From Mannheimia sp041807705 (GTDB taxonomy: Bacteria > Pseudomonadota > Gammaproteobacteria > Enterobacterales > Pasteurellaceae), in the NCBI RefSeq assembly GCF_041807705.1, contig NZ_JBGTYY010000002.1, positions 62,001 to 126,000 of the forward strand: a DNA stretch of 64,000 bases, written 5' to 3'. The position numbers and the translations under genes were made by a program. The notes under the pieces are model-generated. The model was not told the origin of the DNA, ran no database searches, and saw nothing but the letters and a program-made list of their open reading frames with translations. Shown here piece by piece: positions 44,629-53,825 of this stretch. Within the stretch, counting starts at the first letter, position 1. The number at the start of each line of letters is the position of its first letter.

Positions 44629-44912
44629 AATACACCGTTGAATTTATTAAATCTTCAGAAAAGGAGTTCCGTAAGCTAGACTTAGCATTGCGAAAACAGT
44701 TTGTTGAAAAATTAAAGGAGCGAGCAGAGAACCGACGTGTAGAAAGTGCCAAACTGCGTGGAATGAAAGATTGTTATAAAATCAAATTGCGTAATGCTGG
44801 ATATCGATTGGCGTATCAAGTGATTAATGAGAGAATTGTCGTTAAAGTGATTGCAGTAGGGAAACGAGATCGAAGTGAAGTTTATCAAAAAGCATTAGCA
44901 AGATTATCCTAA
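44625..44912 (+). CDS. toxin, RelE/StbE family
   Basis: A 95-aa basic protein of the RelE mRNA-interferase superfamily. It begins KYTVEFIKSSEKEFRKLD, continues with the central LRGMKDCYKIKLRNAGYRLAYQV, which holds the conserved Arg, Lys and Tyr residues expected at the active site, and ends VIAVGKRDRSEVYQKAL. It appears intact. It is translationally coupled to the antitoxin and ends just before a strong terminator. Confidence 0.9.
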   Translation: MKYTVEFIKSSEKEFRKLDLALRKQFVEKLKERAENRRVESAKLRGMKDCYKIKLRNAGYRLAYQVINERIVVKVIAVGKRDRSEVYQKALARLS

Positions 44913-44914
44913 TA

Positions 44915-44954
44915 TGAAAGCCCCTAAAGTTAATGGCTACTTTAGGGGCTTTCA
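44915..44954. terminator. terminator between toxin and glmU
   Basis: A 16-bp stem: TGAAAGCCCCTAAAGT (44915-44930) with its complement at 44939-44954. It serves the convergent toxin and glmU genes. Confidence 0.85.
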
Positions 44955-44986
44955 TTTGTAAAAAATCAGAGAAATCTAACCGTTTG

Positions 44987-46351
44987 CTATTTGTTCTTAG
45001 TAGGGCGTTTCCAACCTTGAATATGGCGTTGTGGCACACGGCTAATCACTAATTCATTTTCGCCAACATCTTTGGTAACTGTAGCACCTGCGCCAATGGT
45101 TGAACCATTGGCAATGGTTACTGGGGCAACTAACTGGCTGTCTGAGCCAACGAATACGTTATCACCAATGATGGTTTTGAATTTGTTTGCACCGTCATAG
45201 TTACAGGTAATGACACCTGCACCGATGTTACAATCTTTACCTACTTCGGCATCACCCACATAGGTTAAGTGATTTACTTTTGAGCCTTTGCCGATAGTTG
45301 CTTTCTTGATTTCAACGAAGTTGCCGATATGCGTTTCTTCGGCTAATTCTGCACCCGGACGTAAACGTGAGAATGGACCGATAGCTGATTTTGCACCAAC
45401 AACTGAATCTTCAATCACAGAATAAGGCTTAATTTCAACATTGTCGCCAATTTCACAGTTTTTTAATACACAGCCAGCACCAATTTTTACATTATTGCCA
45501 AGTTTGATTTCGTCCTCTAGAACCACGTTCACATCAATTTGAACATCTTTGCCGTGTGTTACTGTTCCACGAATATCAAAACGGCTTGGGTCGATAATGG
45601 TTACACCTGCTAACAATAGTTTTTCTGCTTCACGTTTTTGGTAGAAACGCTCTAATGCGGCAAGCTGTAAACGATTATTAGCCCCTTCCACTTCCATAAA
45701 TTCAGTGGCTTGAACGGCTTGCACTTTGAAACCGTCTTGATTTGCCATTGCAATCACATCAGTGATGTAGTATTCGCCTTGTGCATTATTGTTATTTAAG
45801 TTTTTCAGCCATTTTTTGAAGCTCGCACCGCTTGCAACCATCACGCCAGTATTTACTTCTTTTACTTTAAGCTGTTCTTCATTCGCATCTTTTTGCTCTA
45901 CAATCGCAACTACAGATCCGTTTTCACGAATAATGCGTCCGTAACCTGTTGGGTTTTCTAATTCAACCGTTAATAGCGCAATACCATTTTCAGGCTTAGC
46001 CGCAATTAAACTCTCCAATGTGCTTTTGGTAATGAGTGGAGCATCGCCATAAAGCATCACAATGTTTTCATCATCAGCAAAGAAATGTGCTGCTTGTTGC
46101 ATTGCGTGCCCTGTTCCTAATTGTTCAGCTTGGAATACCCAGTTTACAGGCTCTTCGCTTAAACGAGCTTTGAGTAAATCTGCACCGTGTCCGTAAATTA
46201 AGTGAATTTGTTGGGCGTCTAGCTGCTTGGCCGTATCAATAACGTGTTTTACCATCGGTTTACCTGCAATTGGGTGCAATACCTTTGGTAAATCAGAATA
46301 CATACGAGTGCCTTTACCTGCGGCTAAAATTACAACGCTCAGTTGAGTCAT
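44987..46351 (-). CDS. glmU: bifunctional UDP-GlcNAc synthesis enzyme
   Basis: Acetylates glucosamine-1-P and then adds UMP, giving UDP-GlcNAc for peptidoglycan and LPS. The N-terminal pyrophosphorylase domain (1-230) has LAAGKGTRMYSDLPKVLHPI and the central YGDAPLI. The C-terminal left-handed beta-helix (250-454) shows hexapeptide repeats (IGAGCVLKNCEIGDNVEI and others) and GAGVITCNYDG. It is 454 aa, as expected (456). A single gene on the minus strand. Confidence 0.98.
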   Translation of the reverse strand: MTQLSVVILAAGKGTRMYSDLPKVLHPIAGKPMVKHVIDTAKQLDAQQIHLIYGHGADLLKARLSEEPVNWVFQAEQLGTGHAMQQAAHFFADDENIVMLYGDAPLITKSTLESLIAAKPENGIALLTVELENPTGYGRIIRENGSVVAIVEQKDANEEQLKVKEVNTGVMVASGASFKKWLKNLNNNNAQGEYYITDVIAMANQDGFKVQAVQATEFMEVEGANNRLQLAALERFYQKREAEKLLLAGVTIIDPSRFDIRGTVTHGKDVQIDVNVVLEDEIKLGNNVKIGAGCVLKNCEIGDNVEIKPYSVIEDSVVGAKSAIGPFSRLRPGAELAEETHIGNFVEIKKATIGKGSKVNHLTYVGDAEVGKDCNIGAGVITCNYDGANKFKTIIGDNVFVGSDSQLVAPVTIANGSTIGAGATVTKDVGENELVISRVPQRHIQGWKRPTKNK

Positions 46352-46573
46352 AAAAAATCCTTAAATTAGAGTATTAAAGCATAAAATTCGCGGTATTTTA
46401 CTCTTTTTGGTAGGGAATTTCATTGCTTAATATGATTATTTTGTAAAGGAGAATTTTTTATCTTATTTTTCAATGAGATATTTAAAATTAAATCAGATAA
46501 ATAGGTATTACATTAATCTATATTTTGATAGAATAATGTAGATAGACATAACTAAAAAAATAAGGAGAAATTA

Positions 46574-47659
46574 ATGCCAAGTGTAGACAAAGGTCATCAG
46601 GCTTTACCGCTTTGGTCGATATTACTACCTATCGCTGCGTGGGTAGTTTATTTCTTTGGAGTAAAAGAAAGTGTTATTTTACAACTAATTGGTAGTGCTT
46701 TACTGATTGGTAGTGTGCTTTCAGCTGTTCACCATGCAGAGGTTGTAGCACATAAAGTTGGTGAGCCTTTTGGTACGATTATTCTTGCCTTAGCTATCAC
46801 CATTCTTGAAGTGTCACTTATTGTGTCATTAATGGTTGCAGGTGGGGATAATACTGCATATTTAGCTCGAGATACTGTTTTTGCGGCGATAATGCTGATA
46901 TTGAATGGTATTTTAGGTGGATGTTTATTGATTGGTGGCTTAAAACACCGTGAGCAATTTTTTAGCCAAAAATCAGCAAGTACGGCATTGGTTACATTAG
47001 TTGTAATTTTAGTAATTACATTAGTGCTACCAAACTTTACGACCACCACGGTAGGCGCAACTTATAGCCCTTCTCAATTAATCTTTGTAGCGATCGCGTC
47101 AATTGTACTTTATGCATCATTTATTTTAATTCAGACAGTTCGCCACCGTGATTACTTTTTAGCAGATGACGATAATCCATCTCATCACGCAGAGCCCCCA
47201 TCAACAAAAGTAGCATTAATCAGTTTATTATTATTGATTGTCTGCTTGGGAGTAGTGGTATTCCTTGCAAAAGCACTTTCTCCATCTATTGAGAGAATGG
47301 TTGTTGGTGCTGGTGCACCATTGGCATTAGTGGGTGTAATTATCGCAGCAGTAGTACTTTTACCAGAAGGTGTTGCTGCATTAACTGCTGCACACCGTAA
47401 CCGTTTACAAACCAGTGTGAATCTTGCATTAGGTTCGGCATTAGCAAGTATCGGCTTAACTATCCCAGCAGTAGTTATTGTATGTTTAATGTATGACATT
47501 AATATGGTGTTAGGCTTAGACTGGAAATCAATGGTGTTACTTTCACTTTCTTCTTTTGTGGCAATGCTTTCGCTGAATCACGGGCAAACCAATATGCTTT
47601 ATGGTATTGTGTTATTAGTGATTTTGGCAACCTATATATTTACGGTTATTGTGCCTTAA
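46574..47659 (+). CDS. chaA: calcium/proton antiporter ChaA
   Basis: Cation/proton exchanger of the CaCA superfamily in the inner membrane, 361 aa with about 11 membrane segments. Both alpha-repeat signatures are seen: GEPFGTIILALAITILEVSLIVSLM near residue 62 and LLPEGVAALTAAHRNRLQTSVNLALGSALASIG near 255. A hydrophilic loop (~195-210, DDDNPSHHAEPP) separates the halves and is His/Asp rich. ChaA can also move Na+ or K+; the substrate here is by family. A single gene with a strong ribosome site (AAGGAG). Confidence 0.92.
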   Translation: MPSVDKGHQALPLWSILLPIAAWVVYFFGVKESVILQLIGSALLIGSVLSAVHHAEVVAHKVGEPFGTIILALAITILEVSLIVSLMVAGGDNTAYLARDTVFAAIMLILNGILGGCLLIGGLKHREQFFSQKSASTALVTLVVILVITLVLPNFTTTTVGATYSPSQLIFVAIASIVLYASFILIQTVRHRDYFLADDDNPSHHAEPPSTKVALISLLLLIVCLGVVVFLAKALSPSIERMVVGAGAPLALVGVIIAAVVLLPEGVAALTAAHRNRLQTSVNLALGSALASIGLTIPAVVIVCLMYDINMVLGLDWKSMVLLSLSSFVAMLSLNHGQTNMLYGIVLLVILATYIFTVIVP

Positions 47660-47679
47660 TTCATATATGATCAAATATT

Positions 47680-47712
47680 AAGAGATAGCGAGGAGATTTC
47701 TCGCTATCTCTT
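47680..47712 (+). terminator. chaA terminator-like hairpin
   Basis: AAGAGATAGCGA pairs with TCGCTATCTCTT; the following tract is only modestly T-rich. Confidence 0.7.
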
Positions 47713-47772
47713 GAATTATTTTAAATAGCCCTTATTAATAGGGCTAAATTTACTTTAAAAAGAAAGAAAAAT

Positions 47773-48399
47773 ATGGGTAGAAAACGTAGTGCAAGCTCAT
47801 CACGTTGGCTTGCAGAGCATTTTAAAGATCAATTTGTACAAAAAGCACATAAACAGAAACTGCGTTCACGAGCGTATTTTAAGCTTGATGAAATTCAGCA
47901 AACCGATAAGCTCTTTAAACCGGGGATGACTGTGGTTGACCTTGGTGCTGCACCGGGAGGTTGGTCGCAATATGTGGTAACACAAATTGGTAGCAAAGGC
48001 AGGGTGATTGCCTGTGATATTTTAGATATGAATCCGATTGCTGGAGTGGATTTTTTACAAGGCGATTTCCGTGAGGAATCCGTTTTAAATGCATTATTAG
48101 AGCGTGTTGGCGAAGAAAAAGTTGATGTACTAATGTCTGATATGGCACCTAATTTCAGTGGTATGCCTTCAGTGGATATTCCTCGTGCGATGTATTTGGT
48201 TGAGTTGGCGTTAGATATGTGTCGCCAAGTGCTAGCACCAAAAGGTAGCTTTGTAGTGAAAGTTTTCCAAGGTGAAGGATTTGATGAATATCTCCGAGAG
48301 ATACGCTCGTTATTTAGCGTAGTAAAAGTGAGAAAACCTGAAGCCTCTAGAGATCGCTCACGAGAAGTCTATATTGTTGCAACAGGCTACAAAGGCTAG
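47773..48399 (+). CDS. rlmE: 23S rRNA 2'-O-ribose U2552 methyltransferase
   Basis: Methylates U2552 in 23S rRNA during 50S maturation (also known as FtsJ/RrmJ). It is 208 aa, as in E. coli. The start SSSRWLAEHFKDQFVQKAHKQKLRSRAYFKLDEI is diagnostic. The SAM site is VVDLGAAPGGWSQY near 55, with the catalytic K-D-K-E set around LMSDMAPNFSG and FVVKVFQGEG. ftsH follows after 109 bp, the conserved rlmE-ftsH order. Confidence 0.97.
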   Translation: MGRKRSASSSRWLAEHFKDQFVQKAHKQKLRSRAYFKLDEIQQTDKLFKPGMTVVDLGAAPGGWSQYVVTQIGSKGRVIACDILDMNPIAGVDFLQGDFREESVLNALLERVGEEKVDVLMSDMAPNFSGMPSVDIPRAMYLVELALDMCRQVLAPKGSFVVKVFQGEGFDEYLREIRSLFSVVKVRKPEASRDRSREVYIVATGYKG

Positions 48400-48508
48400 A
48401 AACCACGCAAGCGGTCATTTTTTATTAAAAATTTGCAAAAAAGTTAGGAAATTTGACCGCTTTTATAGTAACCTTGGATAGATTTATTAACAGAATAGGG
48501 GATTAACC

Positions 48509-50464
48509 TTGAACGATATGGTTAAAAATATTTTACTTTGGGTTGTGGTTGCCATCGTAATGATGACAGCCTATGAAGGCTTCAATTCTAATTTTGGTGC
48601 TAACTCAAATACTGTACCATACTCGACTTTTTTGAGTGATATCAAAGAAAATCGCTTAAAAGGTGTCGATTTTAAACAGAACAATGACACCATAGTAGTA
48701 ACTAAAAATGATGGTGCAACTTACCAAACTGTAATGCCGATGTATGATGAATATCTAATGGCAGATTTGGCGAAAACCAATGCGGTAATTACCGGGCAAC
48801 CGGCAGAACGTCGTGGATTGTTATCCCAAATTTTAATCTCGTGGTTCCCGATGCTACTATTAATCGGTTTCTACATTTTCTATATGCGACAAATGCAGGG
48901 CGGTGGTGGTCGTGGAGCAATGGGCTTTGGTAAAAGTAAAGCGAAAATGCTTACTGCAGATGAAGTCAAAACCCGTTTCTCTGATGTTGCTGGCTGTGAT
49001 GAAGCAAAAGAAGAAGTGGGCGAGGTGGTTGAATTTTTGCGTGATCCAACCAAATTCCAAAAACTAGGTGGACGCATACCAAAAGGAATCTTAATGGTTG
49101 GTCCTCCAGGAACAGGTAAAACCTTATTAGCGAAGGCTATTGCTGGCGAAGCAAGAGTGCCGTTCTTCACAATGGCAGGTTCAGACTTTGTTGAAATGTT
49201 TGTTGGCGTGGGTGCTTCCCGTGTGCGTGATTTATTCGACCAAGCCAAGAAAAATGCACCTTGTATCATTTTCATTGATGAGATTGATGCGGTAGGCCGT
49301 AAACGTGGTGGAGCAGGCTTTAGCGGCGGGCACGATGAGCGTGAACAAACCCTTAACCAAATGCTTGTAGAAATGGATGGCTTTGAAGGCTCTGAAGGTG
49401 TAATTATTATCGCAGCAACAAACCGTTCTGATGTACTTGATGATGCTTTAACTCGTCCGGGCCGTTTTGACCGCCAAGTAACGGTTGATTTACCGAATGT
49501 AAAAGGTCGTGAGCAGATATTGAAAGTTCACTTGAAAAAAGTACCGCTTGCAGAAGGTGTTGATCCTATGCAAATTGCTCGCGGTACACCAGGTTACTCA
49601 GGGGCTCAGCTTGCGAACTTAGTGAATGAAGCAGCATTGTTTGCTGCACGCAAGAACAAACGTGTAGTCACAATGGAAGACTTTGAAGAAGCTCGTGATA
49701 AGATCAATATGGGGCCGGAACGCCGCTCAAATACGATGACAGAAAAAGAGATCATCAACACAGCGTATCACGAAGCAGGCCACGTTATTATTGGTTATTT
49801 AATGCCGGAACACGATCCATTAAATAAAGTGACCATTGTTCCTCGTGGTCAAGCCTTAGGTTTTGCTCAGTTCTTGCCAGAGGGTGACCGTGTAAGTGAA
49901 ACCTTCACAAAATTAGAAAGCCAGCTTTCAACCTTATTTGCAGGTCGTATTGCGGAAGGCTTGATTTTTGGCGAAGACAAAATTACCACAGGAGCATCGT
50001 CTGATATTCATCGTGCAACCCAAATTGCTCGCGCAATGGTAACACAATGGGGCTTCTCGAAAGAGCTTGGACCAATCTTCTATCAAAATGAAGATGGAAT
50101 GGGAGCGATTAAAGGCGTATCTGAAGAGTCGCAAAAACTCATTGATACCGAAATGCGTAAGATCATTGATAGAAACTATCAACGTGCAAAACAGACGTTA
50201 GAAGAGAATATGGACATCTTACACGCAATGAAAGATGCCCTATTGAAGTACGAAACGCTAGATAGTAAACAAATTGATGACTTAATGGCTCGTCGCCCAG
50301 TTAGAGAACCATCAGGTTGGACAGATACCCCAACCAAAGATGACAATGCAACCCCACCAAGCGGTGAGCAAGCGGCAGATACAACCTCTATTACCTTAGA
50401 TGATAAGCCAGCTAAGGATAATAATATTGGTGATTCTCTTGCTGATACAAAAGCAGAAAACTAA
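48509..50464 (+). CDS. ftsH: ATP-dependent zinc metalloprotease FtsH
   Basis: Inner-membrane AAA protease that degrades LpxC, sigma-32 and damaged membrane proteins. Two membrane segments (residues 5-23 and about 100-120) flank a small periplasmic domain. Walker A is MVGPPGTGKTLLAKA near 195, with IIFIDEIDAVGRKR and the SRH region, and the zinc site is HEAGH near 425. The Asn/Asp-rich C-terminal tail is short. The TTG start at 48509 is favoured because AGGGG lies 8 nt before it, and because it gives MNDMVKN, the same layout as MSDMAKN in E. coli; the ATG at 48518 is the alternative. 651 aa. Confidence 0.96.
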   Translation: MNDMVKNILLWVVVAIVMMTAYEGFNSNFGANSNTVPYSTFLSDIKENRLKGVDFKQNNDTIVVTKNDGATYQTVMPMYDEYLMADLAKTNAVITGQPAERRGLLSQILISWFPMLLLIGFYIFYMRQMQGGGGRGAMGFGKSKAKMLTADEVKTRFSDVAGCDEAKEEVGEVVEFLRDPTKFQKLGGRIPKGILMVGPPGTGKTLLAKAIAGEARVPFFTMAGSDFVEMFVGVGASRVRDLFDQAKKNAPCIIFIDEIDAVGRKRGGAGFSGGHDEREQTLNQMLVEMDGFEGSEGVIIIAATNRSDVLDDALTRPGRFDRQVTVDLPNVKGREQILKVHLKKVPLAEGVDPMQIARGTPGYSGAQLANLVNEAALFAARKNKRVVTMEDFEEARDKINMGPERRSNTMTEKEIINTAYHEAGHVIIGYLMPEHDPLNKVTIVPRGQALGFAQFLPEGDRVSETFTKLESQLSTLFAGRIAEGLIFGEDKITTGASSDIHRATQIARAMVTQWGFSKELGPIFYQNEDGMGAIKGVSEESQKLIDTEMRKIIDRNYQRAKQTLEENMDILHAMKDALLKYETLDSKQIDDLMARRPVREPSGWTDTPTKDDNATPPSGEQAADTTSITLDDKPAKDNNIGDSLADTKAEN

Positions 50465-50474
50465 GAGATAATTT

Positions 50475-50508
50475 AAAAGCCGAGAGTAAAAATTACTCTC
50501 GGTTTTTT
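50475..50508 (+). terminator. ftsH terminator
   Basis: CCGAGAGTAA (50480-50489) pairs with TTACTCTCGG (50493-50502), followed by six T. Confidence 0.92.
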
Positions 50509-50664
50509 GTTTACAAGCGGTCGTTTTTTGCTAATTTTTTGCAAATAGGGTAAAGAATTAACCTGTAATAATTTCTTTCCGTTTGTAACAAAATTTTTAC
50601 TGGCAAAATCGTGCGTTCTCCTCTAAAATCACTCGATATTTTAATAAGAAAAACAGAGGTCATT

Positions 50665-51759
50665 ATGCAATTTTTCAACATCGCCAATGAGGGGGTGAAA
50701 TCACTTTCCCCTTATCAAGCAGGTAAGCCTATTGAGGAATTAGAACGTGAACGGGGCATTCAAAATATCATCAAACTAGCTTCAAATGAAAACCCGTTTG
50801 GTTTTCCTGAAAGTGCGAAACAAGCCATTATCAATCAACTTGATGATTTAACCCGTTACCCAGATTCAAACGGTTTTGAACTGAAATCAACCATTGCCAA
50901 AAAATTCAATTTACAGCCAAATCAAATTACCTTAGGCAATGGCTCAAATGATTTATTAGAGTTATTTGCCCACACCTTTGCCAGCGATAAAGATGAAATT
51001 ATCTATTCACAATATGCGTTTATTGTTTATCCGCTGGTAACAAAAGCCATCAATGCCGTTGCTCGTGAAATTCCTGCTAAAAATTGGGGACACGATTTAG
51101 AGGGCTTTTTAGCAGCAATCAATGAAAAGACTAAACTCATTTTTATTGCAAACCCGAATAACCCAACAGGTAACTTCTTAACTCAAGCTGATATTGAGGT
51201 ATTTTTAGCAAGAGTGCCAGCTAACGTCATTGTTGTGCTAGACGAAGCCTATACTGAATTTACGGCGACAGAAGAGCGAATTGATTCTTTCGGTTTATTA
51301 GTAAAATACCCGAATTTAATTGTGTCTCGCTCGCTTTCCAAAGCTTATGGTTTAGCAGGGCTTCGCATGGGTTATGCGGTGTCAAATCCTGAAATTGCGG
51401 ACTTATTAAATCGTGTTCGCCAGCCGTTTAATTGCAACAGCCTTGCACTTGCTTCTGCGATTGCTGTGATGAATGACGATGCTTTTGTACAAAAAGTCGC
51501 AAAAAATAACAGCTTGGAAATGGCTCGCTATGAAGCATTTTGCCAAGCAAACGGATTAGACTATATTCCGTCTAAAGGTAATTTTATCACTATCGATTTT
51601 AAACGCCCTGCCGCCCCAATTTATGATGCATTATTGCGTGAAGGTGTGATTGTTCGCCCAATTGCAGGCTATGGAATGCCAAATCACTTACGTGTGAGTA
51701 TCGGGCTACCTGAAGAAAATGACAGGTTTTTTACTGCATTATTAAAGGTTTTAGCTTAA
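50665..51759 (+). CDS. hisC: histidinol-phosphate aminotransferase
   Basis: PLP aminotransferase acting on imidazole acetol phosphate in histidine synthesis; members can also transaminate aromatic keto acids. The 364-aa product has KLASNENPFGFPESA near residue 37, ANPNNPTGNFL near 170, and the PLP lysine in SRSLSKAYGLAGLRMGYA near 226. I start at 50665; the longer reading adds 18 residues before a good AGAGG site. It stands apart from any other his gene and is followed 43 bp later by aroA, so a role in aromatic amino acid supply is possible. Confidence 0.93.
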   Translation: MQFFNIANEGVKSLSPYQAGKPIEELERERGIQNIIKLASNENPFGFPESAKQAIINQLDDLTRYPDSNGFELKSTIAKKFNLQPNQITLGNGSNDLLELFAHTFASDKDEIIYSQYAFIVYPLVTKAINAVAREIPAKNWGHDLEGFLAAINEKTKLIFIANPNNPTGNFLTQADIEVFLARVPANVIVVLDEAYTEFTATEERIDSFGLLVKYPNLIVSRSLSKAYGLAGLRMGYAVSNPEIADLLNRVRQPFNCNSLALASAIAVMNDDAFVQKVAKNNSLEMARYEAFCQANGLDYIPSKGNFITIDFKRPAAPIYDALLREGVIVRPIAGYGMPNHLRVSIGLPEENDRFFTALLKVLA

Positions 51760-51802
51760 CAAGCGGTCTCTTTTATCAAAATTTTACAAATTATAGAAAC
51801 AA

Positions 51803-53101
51803 ATGGAAAAATTAACCTTAAACCCAATTTCCCGAGTAGAGGGAGAAATTAACTTACCCGGCTCAAAAAGCCTTTCTAACCGTGCATTATTATTGGCAGC
51901 ATTAGCTAAAGGCACAACACGAGTAACTAATTTATTAGATAGTGATGATATTCGCCATATGCTGAATGCGTTAAAAGCCTTAGGTGTGTCTTACGAATTA
52001 TCAGAAGACAAAACTGTTTGCGAGGTACAGGGTATTGGCGGTGCATTCCAAGCTCAAAATGGCTTATCGCTCTTTTTAGGAAATGCGGGTACGGCAATGC
52101 GACCATTAGCCGCCGCATTATGTTTAAAAGGCGAAAACAAGGCTCAAGTTATTTTAACAGGCGAGCCTCGAATGAAAGAACGCCCAATCAAGCATTTGGT
52201 TGATGCGTTACGTCAAGTTGGGGCAGAGGTGGAGTATTTAGAAAACGAAGGCTATCCACCGCTTGCGATTACAAACAGAGGTTTAAAGGGCGGAAAAGTA
52301 CAGATTGATGGTTCTATCTCTAGCCAATTCTTAACTGCATTATTGATGTCTGCACCGCTCGCTAAAAATGATATGGAAATTGAGATTATTGGTGATTTGG
52401 TATCAAAACCTTATATCGACATCACACTCTCAATGATGAAAGATTTCGGTGTAACCGTTGAAAATCGTGATTACAACACATTTATTGTGAAAGGCAATCA
52501 AACTTATATAGCTCCACAAGGCAATTATTTAGTGGAAGGTGATGCTTCATCTGCCTCTTATTTCTTAGCTGCTGGGGCGATTAAAGGGAGCGTTAAGGTT
52601 ACAGGTATTGGTAAAAAATCGATACAAGGCGACCGCTTGTTTGCTGATGTGTTAGAGAAAATGGGGGCAAAAATCATTTGGGGAGAGGATTTCATTCAAG
52701 CAGAACAAGCCCCATTAAAAGGCGTTGATATGGATATGAATCATATCCCTGATGCGGCAATGACTATTGCCACAACGGCGCTTTTTGTAGAAGGCGAGAC
52801 GGTTATTCGTAACATCTACAACTGGCGAGTGAAAGAAACTGACCGTTTAACCGCAATGGCAACAGAGTTGCGTAAAGTGGGGGCAACTGTTGAGGAGGGA
52901 GAAGATTTTATCCGCATTCAACCGCTTGAATTAGATAAATTCCAACACGCAGAAATTGAGACCTATAACGATCACCGAGTGGCAATGTGTTTCTCATTAA
53001 TTGCGTTGTCTAATACAGCGGTTACGATTTTAGATCCGAACTGCACGGCAAAAACATTCCCGACCTATTTCACTGAACTAGAAAAGCTATCGGTAAGATG
53101 A
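51803..53101 (+). CDS. aroA: EPSP synthase (3-phosphoshikimate 1-carboxyvinyltransferase)
   Basis: Sixth step of the shikimate pathway: shikimate-3-P plus PEP to EPSP. The 432-aa product has the two-lobed fold with PGSKSLSNRALLLAALA near residue 19, the LFLGNAGTAMRPLAAAL motif near 90 (glyphosate-sensitive class I type), GEPRMKERPI, and DHRVAMCFSL near 387. hisC precedes it. It is closed by a bidirectional terminator. Confidence 0.98.
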   Translation: MEKLTLNPISRVEGEINLPGSKSLSNRALLLAALAKGTTRVTNLLDSDDIRHMLNALKALGVSYELSEDKTVCEVQGIGGAFQAQNGLSLFLGNAGTAMRPLAAALCLKGENKAQVILTGEPRMKERPIKHLVDALRQVGAEVEYLENEGYPPLAITNRGLKGGKVQIDGSISSQFLTALLMSAPLAKNDMEIEIIGDLVSKPYIDITLSMMKDFGVTVENRDYNTFIVKGNQTYIAPQGNYLVEGDASSASYFLAAGAIKGSVKVTGIGKKSIQGDRLFADVLEKMGAKIIWGEDFIQAEQAPLKGVDMDMNHIPDAAMTIATTALFVEGETVIRNIYNWRVKETDRLTAMATELRKVGATVEEGEDFIRIQPLELDKFQHAEIETYNDHRVAMCFSLIALSNTAVTILDPNCTAKTFPTYFTELEKLSVR

Positions 53102-53105
53102 AAAC

Positions 53106-53138
53106 AAAAAGGATTTAGTTTAAAACTAAATCCTTTTT
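53106..53138. terminator. bidirectional terminator aroA / SH3 protein
   Basis: AAAAAGGATTTAGTTT pairs with AAACTAAATCCTTTTT, with T runs on both strands. Confidence 0.9.
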
Positions 53139-53151
53139 TAATCTCTACTTA

Positions 53152-53760
53152 TTATGCCCAACCACCGCTATTACGTCTGCGGCGAGGAATTAAGAGCGGC
53201 ACAATCAAGCCAAGTAGTAAGCCAGCCCCTAATACAGCACCGCCGTAAATAAACCATTGAATCACAATTTCACGCTTTTCAGAATCGTGCATCGTTTCTA
53301 AATCACGGTTTTTGTTTTTTAAGATCTCAAGCTCACGTTTTAACTGTGCGTTTTCTTCCACTAAATCACTGCTTTTTTGAACCGCATCTTGCGTTCTACG
53401 CTGCATTTCTGCTGTGCGTTGTTGCCATTCATTGTCAATTTTACTTAAACGATTAGTTAAATCTTGAACTTGTTGGTTTAATTGTGGAATAAGCTCTTTT
53501 GGGCTTGCAGTATCACTTAAATCAGAGTTTAACACCCAGCCTTCACGGTTTCGGCTGTCTCTAATTAAGCTATAACGCTCTTTTTTATCTAATACTGTTA
53601 CTTTTTCCCCTGCTTGGATTGCACCAGAAATTCTAAAATTATCTCCTGCACCTTTACGCATATAAGTATTCAGGTTTTCGCTAATATATTGCGTTTGAGC
53701 AAGTGTAGGAAGAGCAGTGTAGGATAACATTCCCACCAGTAAATAAACGATTTTTTTCAT
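53152..53760 (-). CDS. SH3-domain membrane protein (TIGR04211/YgiM family)
   Basis: A 202-aa envelope protein. A signal peptide (MKKIVYLLVGMLSYTALPTLAQ) precedes a bacterial SH3 domain (about 25-85: LNTYMRKGAGDNFRISGAIQAGEKVTVL), a coiled coil (~95-160) and a C-terminal membrane segment (~170-192) with a basic tail (PRRRRNSGG). The layout is that of E. coli YgiM and the HI1605-type proteins. The function is not established. It is upstream of nothing co-directional except the phosphate transporter genes, which are separated by 65 bp and run into it. Confidence 0.85.
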   Translation of the reverse strand: MKKIVYLLVGMLSYTALPTLAQTQYISENLNTYMRKGAGDNFRISGAIQAGEKVTVLDKKERYSLIRDSRNREGWVLNSDLSDTASPKELIPQLNQQVQDLTNRLSKIDNEWQQRTAEMQRRTQDAVQKSSDLVEENAQLKRELEILKNKNRDLETMHDSEKREIVIQWFIYGGAVLGAGLLLGLIVPLLIPRRRRNSGGWA

Positions 53761-53825
53761 AATTCTCCTTGCAATCTAAAAAAGGAAAGGGGTAAACGAG
53801 TTACCCCTAAAGAATAGTAAGTGAA

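Noticed and set aside
46352..46573. A riboswitch upstream of chaA
   Set aside because: The stretch is A+T rich without the conserved motifs of known manganese or magnesium leaders.
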